From: Ancylobacter crimeensis
GTDB lineage: Bacteria > Pseudomonadota > Alphaproteobacteria > Rhizobiales > Xanthobacteraceae
NCBI RefSeq assembly: GCF_023016805.1
Contig: NZ_JALKCH010000007.1
Span: forward strand, 124,001 to 188,000
DNA: 64,000 nt
Direction: 5' to 3'
Shown in pieces: positions 36,115 through 43,973 of the stretch (positions are counted from its first letter, which is position 1; each line of letters begins with the position of its first letter). The translations under genes were made by a program, and so were the position numbers. Below the pieces are notes generated by a model. The model did no database searches, had not been told where the DNA came from, and saw nothing but the letters and a program-made list of their open reading frames with translations.

Positions 36115-37758
36115 CTAGACAGGGCGCCGGTCGCTTGCCGGCCTGGAGACGTGGCCGAGAGGCTGAAGGCACTCGTTTGCTAAATGAGCAGACCCCCAAA
36201 AGGGTCTCGAGGGTTCGAATCCCTCCGTCTCCGCCATCCCACCATTGGGGCTGCTCAAAGCCTCTAACATCTTGAAAGGCATAGTCGTTTCCGGGGTTCG
36301 AAAACCCGTTTCCGGCGACCATGCCAGCTTGTCGGCGAATGTGAGTTGGAGCACCAGTTTGCGGTATTCCAGCTTACCCATTTCCCAGATTTTTGAAGGG
36401 CTTGCGAGGAAGCCCATGGCGAGTTCGAAAAGATCGTCGAAGGTGCCCGCGCGAGGCGTGACCTGTTGGCGCTGTTCGTCCAGCAGCAGCTTCGCGCGCT
36501 CCAATTCCGCGATGCGCTTCTCGTAGGCGGCAACGACCGACGACGAGGTGGCGTCAACGATGCGATCCAGCAGCGTCGAAATCTGTTTCTCGATTCTCGC
36601 CGCTTCGCGCTCCTGAGTCTGCGCGACGGCGCGCGCGTGTTGATCGCGCTGGTTCCACGCATCGCGGAACATCGCGCGCGCAAGCTCGAACAGGCGCGGG
36701 CTTGGCGTCAGGCGTTCGAGGAGTTCCTTGAACGCGCCTTCGAGGCGTTCGCGCCGGATCGACTTACCCCTGCGGGCGCAGCCAGCGGCAAAGCACATGT
36801 AGTAAGGATGCTTTTCGCCCGTCTTGCTAGTGGACCAGCAGGAGGTGAGCGGTTTGCCGCAGTCAGCGCAGGCAATCGACCCGCGCAGCGGAAAATCCTC
36901 CCTCACGTCAGCGCGGGCGGGCTGCTTCGCGCCCGCCTTGATGCGCTGCTGAATCCGTTCGAAGGTCTGAAGGTCGATCAGCCCTTCGTGTTTGCCCTTG
37001 CGCATCGAAACGCCCCAATCCGGCACTTCGATGTAACCGGCGTAGAGTGGCTTGGTCAGAATGTCGGAGACATACTGATTGCGCACTTCGCCCCGCGCGT
37101 CCTTCGGGAAGGCCGCGTGGGCTTGAAAGAAGCGCTTCACTTCCGCCTGTAGCTGGAAGCGGCCCGAGGCGTAGCCTTCGAGCCCTTCCTGAATGATCGA
37201 GGCCAGTGGTTCGTCGCGGACGAGCACCCGACCTTCGCCGGGTTTGGAAACGAAGCGATAGCCGATGCACGAAATGAAAGGCCAATAGCCGTTAGAGGCG
37301 CGAGCGCGCATACGGTTGCGCGTTTGCTCTGCGTTCTTCTGGCGCTGATGCTGCGAGACGCTTGCAAGCAGGTTCTCGACGAGGATCGAATCTGAATCCT
37401 CGCCGAACTCGACGGACGGGCTTTCGAGCCGCGCGCCAGCGTCGGCGATGGCGGCTCGTAATTCCAGATGGGCTTTGATGTCGCGCGCCAGACGCGAAAT
37501 GTCGTCAATTATGACGACGAGGCTTTCCGTCTTTCGCTTGGCACGCAGAAATCCGAGCATCGTGCGGATGCCGGGACGGTCGATCATGCCGCCGGACACG
37601 GCCTCATCGGTAAAGACCTGCATGACATCATAACCCTTCATGCGCGCGAACTCGCGGCAGCGGGTTTCCTGCGAGGCGATGCCGTGGCCCTTCTGAAGCT
37701 GGGCGACGCTCGACACGCGGCAATAGATGACGGCCTTATCCGATGACCCGGTGCTCAT
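36115..37758 (-). CDS. Large serine recombinase of the mobile element
   Basis: A 547-residue site-specific recombinase. The catalytic domain begins KAVIYCRVSSVAQLQKGHGI with nucleophile Ser16, and contains TDEAVSGGMIDRPG and IIDDISRLARD. A Recombinase domain follows (GYWPFISCIGYRF to about residue 250), then a zinc ribbon with CADCGKPL and CFAAGCARRG, then a coiled coil at about residues 370-440. The last 40 residues are not native protein: from MAETEGFEPSRPF onward they are the reverse complement of tRNA-Ser and its flank. In the excised circle the gene would end with a different tail and be 537 residues long (see findings). GTG/ATG overlap with the upstream gene. Confidence 0.92.
   Translation of the reverse strand: MSTGSSDKAVIYCRVSSVAQLQKGHGIASQETRCREFARMKGYDVMQVFTDEAVSGGMIDRPGIRTMLGFLRAKRKTESLVVIIDDISRLARDIKAHLELRAAIADAGARLESPSVEFGEDSDSILVENLLASVSQHQRQKNAEQTRNRMRARASNGYWPFISCIGYRFVSKPGEGRVLVRDEPLASIIQEGLEGYASGRFQLQAEVKRFFQAHAAFPKDARGEVRNQYVSDILTKPLYAGYIEVPDWGVSMRKGKHEGLIDLQTFERIQQRIKAGAKQPARADVREDFPLRGSIACADCGKPLTSCWSTSKTGEKHPYYMCFAAGCARRGKSIRRERLEGAFKELLERLTPSPRLFELARAMFRDAWNQRDQHARAVAQTQEREAARIEKQISTLLDRIVDATSSSVVAAYEKRIAELERAKLLLDEQRQQVTPRAGTFDDLFELAMGFLASPSKIWEMGKLEYRKLVLQLTFADKLAWSPETGFRTPETTMPFKMLEALSSPNGGMAETEGFEPSRPFWGSAHLANECLQPLGHVSRPASDRRPV
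36145..36236 (+). tRNA. tRNA-Ser (GCT)
   Basis: A complete class II tRNA of 92 bases including encoded CCA. The acceptor GGAGAC pairs with GTCTCC. The anticodon arm is CTCGT-TTGCTAA-ATGAG, giving anticodon GCT. A long variable arm (around GACCCCCAAAAGGGTC) and the T arm GGGTTCGAATCCC follow. Its last 9 bases plus the next T (36228-36237) are the left attachment core of the mobile element that follows. Confidence 0.95.
36228..36237. repeat. Left attachment core of the element (attL), inside tRNA-Ser
   Basis: TCTCCGCCAT at the 3' end of the tRNA matches 39709-39718 exactly. The tRNA stays intact because the crossover is at its 3' end. Confidence 0.65.
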
Positions 37759-38090
37759 GACTCCCCACTTTCCGCCGCACGCGATGCTGCGTGCGCGGCC
37801 TTCCCAATCGATTTTTGGTTGAATTCCTTCGCGCAGGATAGACCGGCGAAGGCGTCTTCAGCCAGCGTGCTTCGCCGCTTACCCACATCGAGCGCCTGCT
37901 GCACGGGATGGATATGGAATCCAAGATCGACGAAACCTGTCACGACGCGCCAAACCGCATCGAGCAATTGTCGCTGCTCTTCCTCGGTTAGGTTCTCGCC
38001 CTCGACATAGTGGCGATATGCCTCGAAGTCGAAGCGCAGAGCCGGAACCGGGACGGCTTGGTCTGGAATGGGCGGGACAGGCTCTTTCAT
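37755..38090 (-). CDS. Unknown 111-residue protein of the mobile element
   Basis: A soluble, mostly helical protein (RFDFEAYRHYVEGENLTEEE, QLLDAVWRVVTGFVDLGFHI) with an Ala/Ser-rich end. It overlaps the recombinase start by 4 bases and is first in the operon behind a good promoter. Position suggests a directionality or accessory factor for the recombinase, but nothing in the sequence shows this. I know of similar small genes beside recombinases in alphaproteobacteria without assigned function. Confidence 0.7.
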   Translation of the reverse strand: MKEPVPPIPDQAVPVPALRFDFEAYRHYVEGENLTEEEQRQLLDAVWRVVTGFVDLGFHIHPVQQALDVGKRRSTLAEDAFAGLSCAKEFNQKSIGKAAHAASRAAESGES

Positions 38091-38127
38091 GTCAGCACCC
38101 TTCCTTGTCCGTGTTTCCCATAATACT

Positions 38128-38157
38128 ATTGTACCTAATCGGGGTATGGATTCTCAA
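38128..38157 (-). promoter_or_regulatory. Promoter of the recombinase operon
   Basis: On the minus strand TTGAGA (38152-38157) and TACAAT (38128-38133) are 18 bases apart, 38 bases ahead of the first gene. Just upstream (about 38158-38188) lies an imperfect palindrome, GAATGCGCGC against GCGCATACATTC, flanked by CTCAAT and ATTGAG, which could be an operator. The region is the most AT-rich part of the element. Confidence 0.6.
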
Positions 38158-38244
38158 TGAATGCGCGCCGCGCATACATTCGTATTCTTATGTAATTGAG
38201 CAGAGGCGAGATCGTCTCAGGTAAACAGGCGGGTAAATTGGGTA

Positions 38245-39213
38245 TTATCGACGACCCGAAACAGCAGACTGATGCACGCTCGAAGGCCGAGCAGAAGATG
38301 CTGTTCCGTGCCGTGCGTCGTTTGATCGGCCAGAGCGTTTGCCTGCCGCTACAACCCGGCGTGCCGTCTCTTGGCGTTTGGCCGCCCGATCCTCGCGCAG
38401 GAAGGCGCGGACTTGCGTCCTTACCTTCTCGCCTAGCTGATCCTGCACCTCCAAAACGCCCGGCAGGGCGTCCGGCGACCCCAGCTTCCGGCTTACTTCC
38501 TTCGCCTTCACCCCAGCGTGGCGGGCGACGGAATAGACCTCGCCGTTGAGATCAACCGCCACGAAGCCGCGCCGGTCGCCCTTGGCGAGGTAATATCCTT
38601 GCTCTTCGAGCGCGTTCCTGAAGCCCGCTAGGCTGTCTGAATGCTGCCACGCTCCCGCGAAAATCTGTTTGATCTCGCGCGGGTCCATGTCCTGCCGCTT
38701 GGCCTGTTGCCACTCGGCGAGTGTGTAGTTGAGCGGGTTCTTCCCACCGCCCACCTTGTGGCCGTCCGGCAGCTCCCAGCCGTGTTCGAGGTAAAGCTCC
38801 TTCGAGAGCGCGGCGAGTTTGGTTTTGAAGAACGGCAGGTTGACCGCCGTCATCTCGGCGGCGTCGATGCGCGACCACACGACATGCGCGTGCCTGCGCC
38901 CGTTCTTCTCATGAATGACGATGGCGCGGGGCTGGTCCTTCAGGCCGAGTTTTTCCTCGGCCCGGTCAGCGGCGGAGATGAACCCGTCGATCCCGACTTC
39001 CGCGTCCTTCGGAGGGTTGAGGCTCAGCGAGAAGACCGATTGGACGCACTTCGTGCCTTTGGTGATGGCCTCCACCTCTGCCATCGCGCCGAACAGGTCG
39101 CTAGCAGCAAAGCCACGTAGTTCCGTGACCGAGACATGATCGTTGTCACGGTCATTAAGCAGGTGGGAGGCCAGTCGCCGCGCACCCTGACGCTGGGAGC
39201 CCTTGAGGATCAT
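38245..39213 (-). CDS. Relaxase/mobilization nuclease
   Basis: A 322-residue MobA/VirD2-like relaxase that would nick the element's origin of transfer and pilot the strand. After MILKGSQRQGARRLASHL come the metal/His region IVIHEKNGRRHAHVVWSRID and the following segment ELYLEHGWELPDGHKVGGGK, typical of the small MobP-like relaxases. The C-terminal part (KRQETARRVVAAGKRSGRS) is basic and short, so there is no primase or helicase domain. ATG 39213 overlaps the mobC-like stop. No promoter is seen ahead of the pair within the element. Confidence 0.88.
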   Translation of the reverse strand: MILKGSQRQGARRLASHLLNDRDNDHVSVTELRGFAASDLFGAMAEVEAITKGTKCVQSVFSLSLNPPKDAEVGIDGFISAADRAEEKLGLKDQPRAIVIHEKNGRRHAHVVWSRIDAAEMTAVNLPFFKTKLAALSKELYLEHGWELPDGHKVGGGKNPLNYTLAEWQQAKRQDMDPREIKQIFAGAWQHSDSLAGFRNALEEQGYYLAKGDRRGFVAVDLNGEVYSVARHAGVKAKEVSRKLGSPDALPGVLEVQDQLGEKVRTQVRAFLREDRAAKRQETARRVVAAGKRSGRSNDARHGTASSARPSSVHQSAVSGRR

Positions 39214-39614
39214 TGCGCGGCCCTCGCAAAGGCATCGCACAGCGAGGGCGGGGAATTTTGAACCGCGATGCCGAGCGCCTTCAGGAGGAGCGCCCGCATC
39301 TCGTGGATTTCAGCGCAGGCGACCTGCAATTCGTCTTCGAGTTCGGGGGTGACCGGCAGCACCCCCATATTGGCGGCCTTGGCCAACTGATTGAGGTTAT
39401 TCGCAAGGTGCGAGCGGCCCAGCAAGGCCAGCACCTGCCCGAGCGCCTGATCGTCATGGACGGATGACCTGCGGGCGCGCAGCCGTTCCGGCTGCTCGAA
39501 TAGGGTGGCCTTGATATAGGCTCCGAGCGGATGCCCCGCCGCCCGTTCGACAAGGGCGGCGCGCTCCGCGAACGTTAAGCGGATCGACAGCGGCGCGGGA
39601 CGGGGCTGGCGCAT
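39210..39614 (-). CDS. MobC-like relaxosome protein
   Basis: A 134-residue basic protein with an N-terminal ribbon-helix-helix-like stretch (LSIRLTFAERAALVERAAG) and the segment LLGRSHLANNLNQLAKAANM, close to the MobC signature around a conserved NLNQ. It would help the relaxase open the origin. The start ATG 39614 lies only 95 bases from the right attachment core, with no clear promoter before it. Confidence 0.83.
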   Translation of the reverse strand: MRQPRPAPLSIRLTFAERAALVERAAGHPLGAYIKATLFEQPERLRARRSSVHDDQALGQVLALLGRSHLANNLNQLAKAANMGVLPVTPELEDELQVACAEIHEMRALLLKALGIAVQNSPPSLCDAFARAAQ

Positions 39615-39919
39615 AGCCGCCGCCCCTACAATTGAATGTTAGAGCGCTTTAGCTGCCGTTCCCAATCGGTTAGCGTCTCGAAAAGGAGGTTCGAAGTTTC
39701 TCCTTCCCTCTCCGCCATTTCCCCTTGATAGTGTTGATCGTTTTACGCCGAGCCTGCACGGTCTCCCGCCATTTCGCTCGGCGATGCCGGGCTCAAAACC
39801 ATCTTGTATGTTCGCGCGGCGAGGGGTGGCTCCTGCCCGCCGCCCCGGCCGGAATGTCCCGGGTGGCTTGCGGGCTTCGGGCGGGCTAGACCTTCGCGCC
39901 GAACCGGAGCCTTATCACC
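39615..39919. other. Right end of the mobile element and chromosomal flank
   Basis: 39629-39718 is the element end. Read on the minus strand it encodes the alternative tail of the recombinase (stop TAG at 39626-39628). It may also hold the origin of transfer, for which I cannot point to a nick site. 39719-39919 is flank, with the GC-rich inverted segment GCCCG/CGGGC near 39830-39880 and no gene. Confidence 0.45.
39709..39718. repeat. Right attachment core of the element (attR)
   Basis: TCTCCGCCAT again, preceded by GTCTCGA (39674-39680) and GGTTCGAA (39688-39695), which also occur in the tRNA T-arm region in the same order (36204-36210 and 36212-36219) but with different spacing. The right end therefore resembles a diverged tRNA-Ser 3' part. 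Confidence 0.6.
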
Positions 39920-40297
39920 ATGACCTCTGACGAATTCCAGGCCGCTCTCGCGAAGCTCGGCACCTCGCCCGCCGCGATTGCCAAGGTGCTGGGCGTGGAT
40001 ATCCGGACGGCGCGCCGCTGGGCGACCGGCGGAAAGGCCATTCCCGATACGGTCGCCAGCCAGATCGCGACGTTGGCGGAGGCGGGGCATATGCCCGTCG
40101 AGCCGCCGACAAGGCAGCCCGTGCAGGACACCGATGTCGTCCGCTTCGTCTGGGCGCGGCTGCGGGGCGACGAGCCGGCGTGGACAGTCGCCGAGCACGA
40201 CCAGATCAACGACATCTATTACCTTCCCGGCCGGCTGGATCGGTACAGTGCGGACGATCTGGAGTTCGGGCCGGTGATCGAGCTGCCCGGGAGCTGA
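39920..40297 (+). CDS. Small helix-turn-helix protein
   Basis: A 125-residue protein whose first half is a Cro/XRE-like helix-turn-helix: FQAALAKLGTSPAAIAKVLG, VDIRTARRWATGGKAIPDTV. The second half (DVVRFVWARLRGDEPAWTVA, YYLPGRLDRYSADDL) is acidic and of unknown fold. It is chromosomal, 200 bases outside the mobile element. ATG 39920 has no strong ribosome site. It may act as a regulator, with no target visible. Confidence 0.7.
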   Translation: MTSDEFQAALAKLGTSPAAIAKVLGVDIRTARRWATGGKAIPDTVASQIATLAEAGHMPVEPPTRQPVQDTDVVRFVWARLRGDEPAWTVAEHDQINDIYYLPGRLDRYSADDLEFGPVIELPGS

Positions 40298-40573
40298 TGC
40301 CGGGCAGGCCCATGCCTTGGGACGGCGTTTCGCCGGGCTGGCGTGTGGATGTTGTGTCGCCGCGACCGCCGCCGTTCTTGCGTGCTGCCGGAACGGCGCG
40401 GCGGAGGAATCGCGAGGCTCCGGCTGTTCAGCAGGCGGAGCTTGTCTCCGCCGTCGATGGAACGACCGCGGGGCGAACGCGACGCATGTTCTCGCATTGA
40501 CATCCGCCGCGCTTCGCCGCTGCATGCGGGCCGTTCTCTTGCGTTTTCCCGCCTCTGCCACGGAGTCTTTGCC
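40298..40573. other. Spacer before the aldehyde dehydrogenase gene
   Basis: About 275 bases. A TTGACA at 40497-40502 could be the -35 box for the next gene, but the matching -10 position (CTGCAT) is poor. No gene seen. Confidence 0.35.
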
Positions 40574-42034
40574 ATGACCGCCGCTTCCCTGCCGCTCAAG
40601 GATCCCGACCTGCTGCGCCGCCAGTGCTTCATCGATGGGGCATGGGTCGGCGAGGGTGGGTTCGAGGTGCACAATCCGGCGACCGGGGCCGTAGTCGGCA
40701 TGGTGCCGCGGCTCGGCGCGGACGAGGCTGTGGCAGCGGTCGAGGCGGCGCAACGGGCCTTCAAGCCGTGGGCGGCGAAGACGGCGAAGGAGCGCTCCGC
40801 GCTGCTGCGGCGCTGGTTCGACCTGATCATCGCCAATCGCGACGACCTTGCCCTCATCCTCACCTCCGAGCAGGGCAAGCCGCTGGCAGAGGCGCGGGGC
40901 GAGATCGACTATGCTGCCGCCTATGTCGAGTTCTATGCCGAGGAGGCCAAGCGCATCGCCGGCGAAACGCTGCCGAGCCATCGTGCCGACGCCCGCATCC
41001 TGGTGGTGCGCCAGGCGACCGGCGTGGTCGCGGCGATCACGCCCTGGAATTTCCCGGCTGCGATGATCACCCGCAAGATCGCCCCCGCGCTTGCCGCCGG
41101 TTGCACCACGGTGACCAAGCCGGCCGAAGATACCCCGCTCACCGCACTCGCCCTCGCCATTCTGGCGGAGCGGGCCGGGCTGCCGGCGGGCACGGTGAAC
41201 ATCATCACCGGCGAAGCGCGGGCGATCGGCGGCGTGCTCACCAGTCATCCGGCGGTGCGGGTGGTGAGCTTCACCGGCTCCACCGAGATCGGCAAGCTGC
41301 TGATGAAGCAGTGCGCCACCACCGTGAAGAAGGTGGCGCTGGAACTGGGCGGCAATGCGCCGTTCATCGTCTTCGACGACGCCGACCTCGATGCGGCGGT
41401 CGAGGGGGCGATGCTCTCCAAGTTCCGCAACATGGGTCAGACCTGCGTGTGCGCGAACCGGCTCTACGCGCAGGCGGGCATCTATGACGCCTTCGTCGAG
41501 AAGCTCGCCGCCGCGGTCGGCAAGCTGAAGCTCGGGGAGGGCACGCAGGACGGGGTAACGCAGGGGCCCCTGATCAACGAGCAGGCGATCGAGAAGGTGG
41601 AGGCCCATCTCGCCGACGCGACCGCGAAGGGGGCGAAGATCGTGCTCGGCGGCAAGCGGTCCTCACTGGGCGGGACGTTCTTCGAGCCGACCGTACTGTC
41701 CGACGTCACCGCGCAGATGGTGGTGGCGCGCGAGGAGACGTTCGGGCCGGTTGCCCCTGTGTTCCGCTTCGAGACCGAAGACGAGGTGATCGCGGCCGCC
41801 AATGCGACCGAGTTCGGCCTGGCGGCCTATTTCTTCGCGCGCGATATCGGCCGGGTCTTCCGGGTCGGCGAGGCACTCGAATACGGCATCGTCGGAATCA
41901 ATTCCGGGCTGGTCTCTACGGAACTCGCGCCTTTCGGAGGCGTGAAGGAGAGCGGCTATGGCCGCGAGGGCTCCCATCACGGCATCGACGAGTTTGTCGA
42001 GAAGAAATACATGCTGGTCGCGGGTCTGGGCTGA
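40574..42034 (+). CDS. gabD: Succinate-semialdehyde dehydrogenase-type aldehyde dehydrogenase
   Basis: A 486-residue NAD(P)+ aldehyde dehydrogenase. It has CFIDGAWVG, TPWNFPAAMITRKIAPALAAG, the cofactor loop SFTGSTEIGKLLM, general-base LELGGNAPF and nucleophile Cys291 in MGQTCVCANR, the last being characteristic of GabD-type enzymes. KPAEDTPLTALALA and the C-terminal ELAPFGGVKESGYGREGSHHG also fit. It converts succinate semialdehyde to succinate, though glutarate semialdehyde or related aldehydes are possible. ATG 40574 is used. The frame open to 40343 reads low-quality sequence. It appears monocistronic, followed by a terminator. Confidence 0.88.
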   Translation: MTAASLPLKDPDLLRRQCFIDGAWVGEGGFEVHNPATGAVVGMVPRLGADEAVAAVEAAQRAFKPWAAKTAKERSALLRRWFDLIIANRDDLALILTSEQGKPLAEARGEIDYAAAYVEFYAEEAKRIAGETLPSHRADARILVVRQATGVVAAITPWNFPAAMITRKIAPALAAGCTTVTKPAEDTPLTALALAILAERAGLPAGTVNIITGEARAIGGVLTSHPAVRVVSFTGSTEIGKLLMKQCATTVKKVALELGGNAPFIVFDDADLDAAVEGAMLSKFRNMGQTCVCANRLYAQAGIYDAFVEKLAAAVGKLKLGEGTQDGVTQGPLINEQAIEKVEAHLADATAKGAKIVLGGKRSSLGGTFFEPTVLSDVTAQMVVAREETFGPVAPVFRFETEDEVIAAANATEFGLAAYFFARDIGRVFRVGEALEYGIVGINSGLVSTELAPFGGVKESGYGREGSHHGIDEFVEKKYMLVAGLG

Positions 42035-42132
42035 GACCCTATCCTTTGGCTGACGCAAGGGGCGATGCGGCATGACGTACAGGTTGGTCGTCGCCTGACC
42101 GCTCGATAGAAGATCAGATAACGCATATCCGA

Positions 42133-42170
42133 AGGCCCCTGCCGCATGATCGCTGCGTCAGGGGCCTTTC
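42133..42170 (+). terminator. Terminator after the aldehyde dehydrogenase gene
   Basis: AGGCCCCTG (42133-42141) pairs with CAGGGGCCT (42159-42167), with an inner CGCA/TGCG pairing, and is followed by TTTCTG. The T run is short. It lies about 100 bases after the stop codon. Confidence 0.6.
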
Positions 42171-42531
42171 TGTTGGTGAAGTCATCCAATGTAATCCAGT
42201 TATACATTTAATATTACGCAAGGTAAATATCGCTAACGCAGCGTAATATATCATTCCGTAGCGGTCGTACGAATACACGCGGTTCTGAGTTGAATGTGCG
42301 ACAAAACGTGATATTTGTGGATTGTATAAGGTGTACCACCGCGATGACATCGATCTGACTTACCGAACGTCACCTTTCCTGTCGCTGTGCTTCGGCCACG
42401 CGCGGGAATCCGGAGGGGACAGGTGAGGCGGGTGCATTGGCGGTAGCACGCCCGCGGCGGCGATAAGCCGTCGGATTCGCCCTAAGCAGCCGGATAAAAA
42501 GAGCTGCGGGACCAGCAAGGTGAGGAAACCG
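42171..42531. other. AT-rich regulatory spacer before oxlT
   Basis: About 360 bases, clearly AT-rich from 42185 to 42335, unlike the rest of the window. It contains TATAAG, TAATAT-type and TTGTGG stretches but no promoter pair I can defend. The low GC suggests either a complex promoter with DNA-bending proteins or imported DNA. Confidence 0.5.
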
Positions 42532-43863
42532 ATGACCACCATCACTAAAGACACTCCCGAATTGACGGTCCGCAGCTGGGAGCCGTGGGTTCAGCTTGCC
42601 TGCGGCATCGTCTGCATGGCGATGATCGCGAACCTGCAATATGGCTGGACGCTGTTCGTCGACCCGATCGACCAGGCTCATGGCTGGGGTCGCGCCGCGA
42701 TCCAGACCGCCTTCACCGTGTTCGTCGTCACCGAAACCTGGCTGGTTCCGGTCGAAGCCTGGTTCGTCGACAAGTACGGCCCGCGCATCGTTCTGATGTT
42801 CGGTGCGGTCATGATCACCTTGTCCTGGGTGCTGAACTCCTATGCCGACAGCCTCACCATGCTGTACCTCGCCGCGGTGTGCGGCGGTATCGGCGCCGGT
42901 TCGGTGTACGGCACCTGCGTCGGTAACGCGCTGAAGTGGTTTCCCTATCGCCGCGGCCTCGCTGCCGGCGCCACCGCTGCCGGCTTCGGTGCCGGCGCCG
43001 CGCTCACCGTCGTGCCGATCGCCGCGATGATCGCCAGCCACGGCTACCAGACCGCGTTCTTCCGCTTCGGCATCGGCCAGGGCCTGGTCGTGCTGGTGCT
43101 CGCGCTGTTCATCTATCCGCCCAAGCTCAAGATCGCCGCGCCGAAGAAGCAGACTGGCCTGCCCCAGACCAAGGTCGACTACCGCCCGGGCGAGACCCTG
43201 CGCAAGCCGGTGTTCTGGCTGCTCTATCTCATGTTCGTGCTGGTCGCCTCGGGTGGCCTGATGGCTGCCGCGCAGATCGCCCCGATCGCCAAGGATCTCG
43301 GCGTCGCCAACCAGCCCGTCAACATCCTCGGCCTGCAGGCCGTGGCCCTGACACTCGCCATCTCGCTCGACCGTATCTTCGACGGCTTCGGCCGCCCGCT
43401 GTTCGGCTTCATCTCCGACCGCATCGGCCGTGAGAACACCATGTTCATCGCCTTCGGCACGGCTGCGGCCATGCTGCTGCTGCTCGTCTATCACGGCAGC
43501 AACCCGGTGGTGTTCGTGATCGCGACCGCCTGCTTCTTCGGCGTGTTCGGCGAGATCTACAGCCTGTTCCCGGCCACCGCCGGCGACACCTTCGGCTCGA
43601 AGTTCGCCGCCACCAATGCCGGCATGCTCTACACCGCCAAGGGCACCGCGGCGCTGCTGGTTCCCTTCGCCGGCATCGTTGCCGCCTCCTATGGCTGGTA
43701 CGCGGTGTTCGCCATCGCGGTGGCCTTCAATGCGACCGCGGCGTTCCTCGCCATGTTCGTCCTGAAGCCGGTCCGCAGCGCGCATATCGCCCGTTCGGCC
43801 CGCGCGGCCGAGCAGGAGTCGAGCCTCTCCGGCAAGGTGCAGTCCGGCGGCGCGGTCGGCTGA
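42532..43863 (+). CDS. oxlT: Oxalate/formate antiporter OxlT-type MFS transporter
   Basis: A 443-residue major facilitator exchanging oxalate and formate. It begins WVQLACGIVCMAMIANLQYG and carries helix 4-5 sequence GGIGAGSVYGTCVGNALKWF. Both charged residues important in OxlT can be placed: the arginine in SLDRIFDGFGRPLFG and the lysine in NAGMLYTAKGTAALLVPF. ATG 42532 has GAGG 6 bases upstream. GTG 42520 is a weaker alternative. No formyl-CoA transferase or oxalyl-CoA decarboxylase gene is nearby, so use of oxalate for energy cannot be concluded. A terminator follows. Confidence 0.92.
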   Translation: MTTITKDTPELTVRSWEPWVQLACGIVCMAMIANLQYGWTLFVDPIDQAHGWGRAAIQTAFTVFVVTETWLVPVEAWFVDKYGPRIVLMFGAVMITLSWVLNSYADSLTMLYLAAVCGGIGAGSVYGTCVGNALKWFPYRRGLAAGATAAGFGAGAALTVVPIAAMIASHGYQTAFFRFGIGQGLVVLVLALFIYPPKLKIAAPKKQTGLPQTKVDYRPGETLRKPVFWLLYLMFVLVASGGLMAAAQIAPIAKDLGVANQPVNILGLQAVALTLAISLDRIFDGFGRPLFGFISDRIGRENTMFIAFGTAAAMLLLLVYHGSNPVVFVIATACFFGVFGEIYSLFPATAGDTFGSKFAATNAGMLYTAKGTAALLVPFAGIVAASYGWYAVFAIAVAFNATAAFLAMFVLKPVRSAHIARSARAAEQESSLSGKVQSGGAVG

Positions 43864-43888
43864 TCGCCTGCCTCCAGCATTGAGACGC

Positions 43889-43921
43889 ACGGCCCCGGCA
43901 ATGCCGGGGCCGTTGCTTTTT
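43889..43921 (+). terminator. Strong terminator after oxlT
   Basis: ACGGCCCCG pairs with CGGGGCCGT around a short GCAATGC loop, then TGCTTTTT. It lies 25 bases after the oxlT stop. Confidence 0.85.
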
Positions 43922-43973
43922 GGGGGTGACGGCAACTGGGAAATGACGGCGGACGCTCCACCGGCGGCGCGGT

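Larger units (their letters stand above)
36228..39718 (-). mobile_element. Mobilizable element with serine recombinase in tRNA-Ser, about 3.5 kb
   Basis: The element is bounded by the 10-base repeat TCTCCGCCAT. All four genes lie on the minus strand: mobC-like, relaxase, a 111-residue unknown and the recombinase. There is no type IV secretion or coupling protein, so it would need a helper plasmid or ICE. It has no cargo genes. Joined as a circle, the order becomes promoter, unknown, recombinase, mobC, relaxase. Confidence 0.75.

Noticed and set aside
36093-36275. Plus-strand frame spanning tRNA-Ser
   Set aside because: Translation of a tRNA gene; not a protein.
39743-41608. 621-codon minus-strand frame across the aldehyde dehydrogenase and the HTH gene
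   Set aside because: Antisense of two better-supported genes; composition is typical of a shadow frame and there is no ribosome site.
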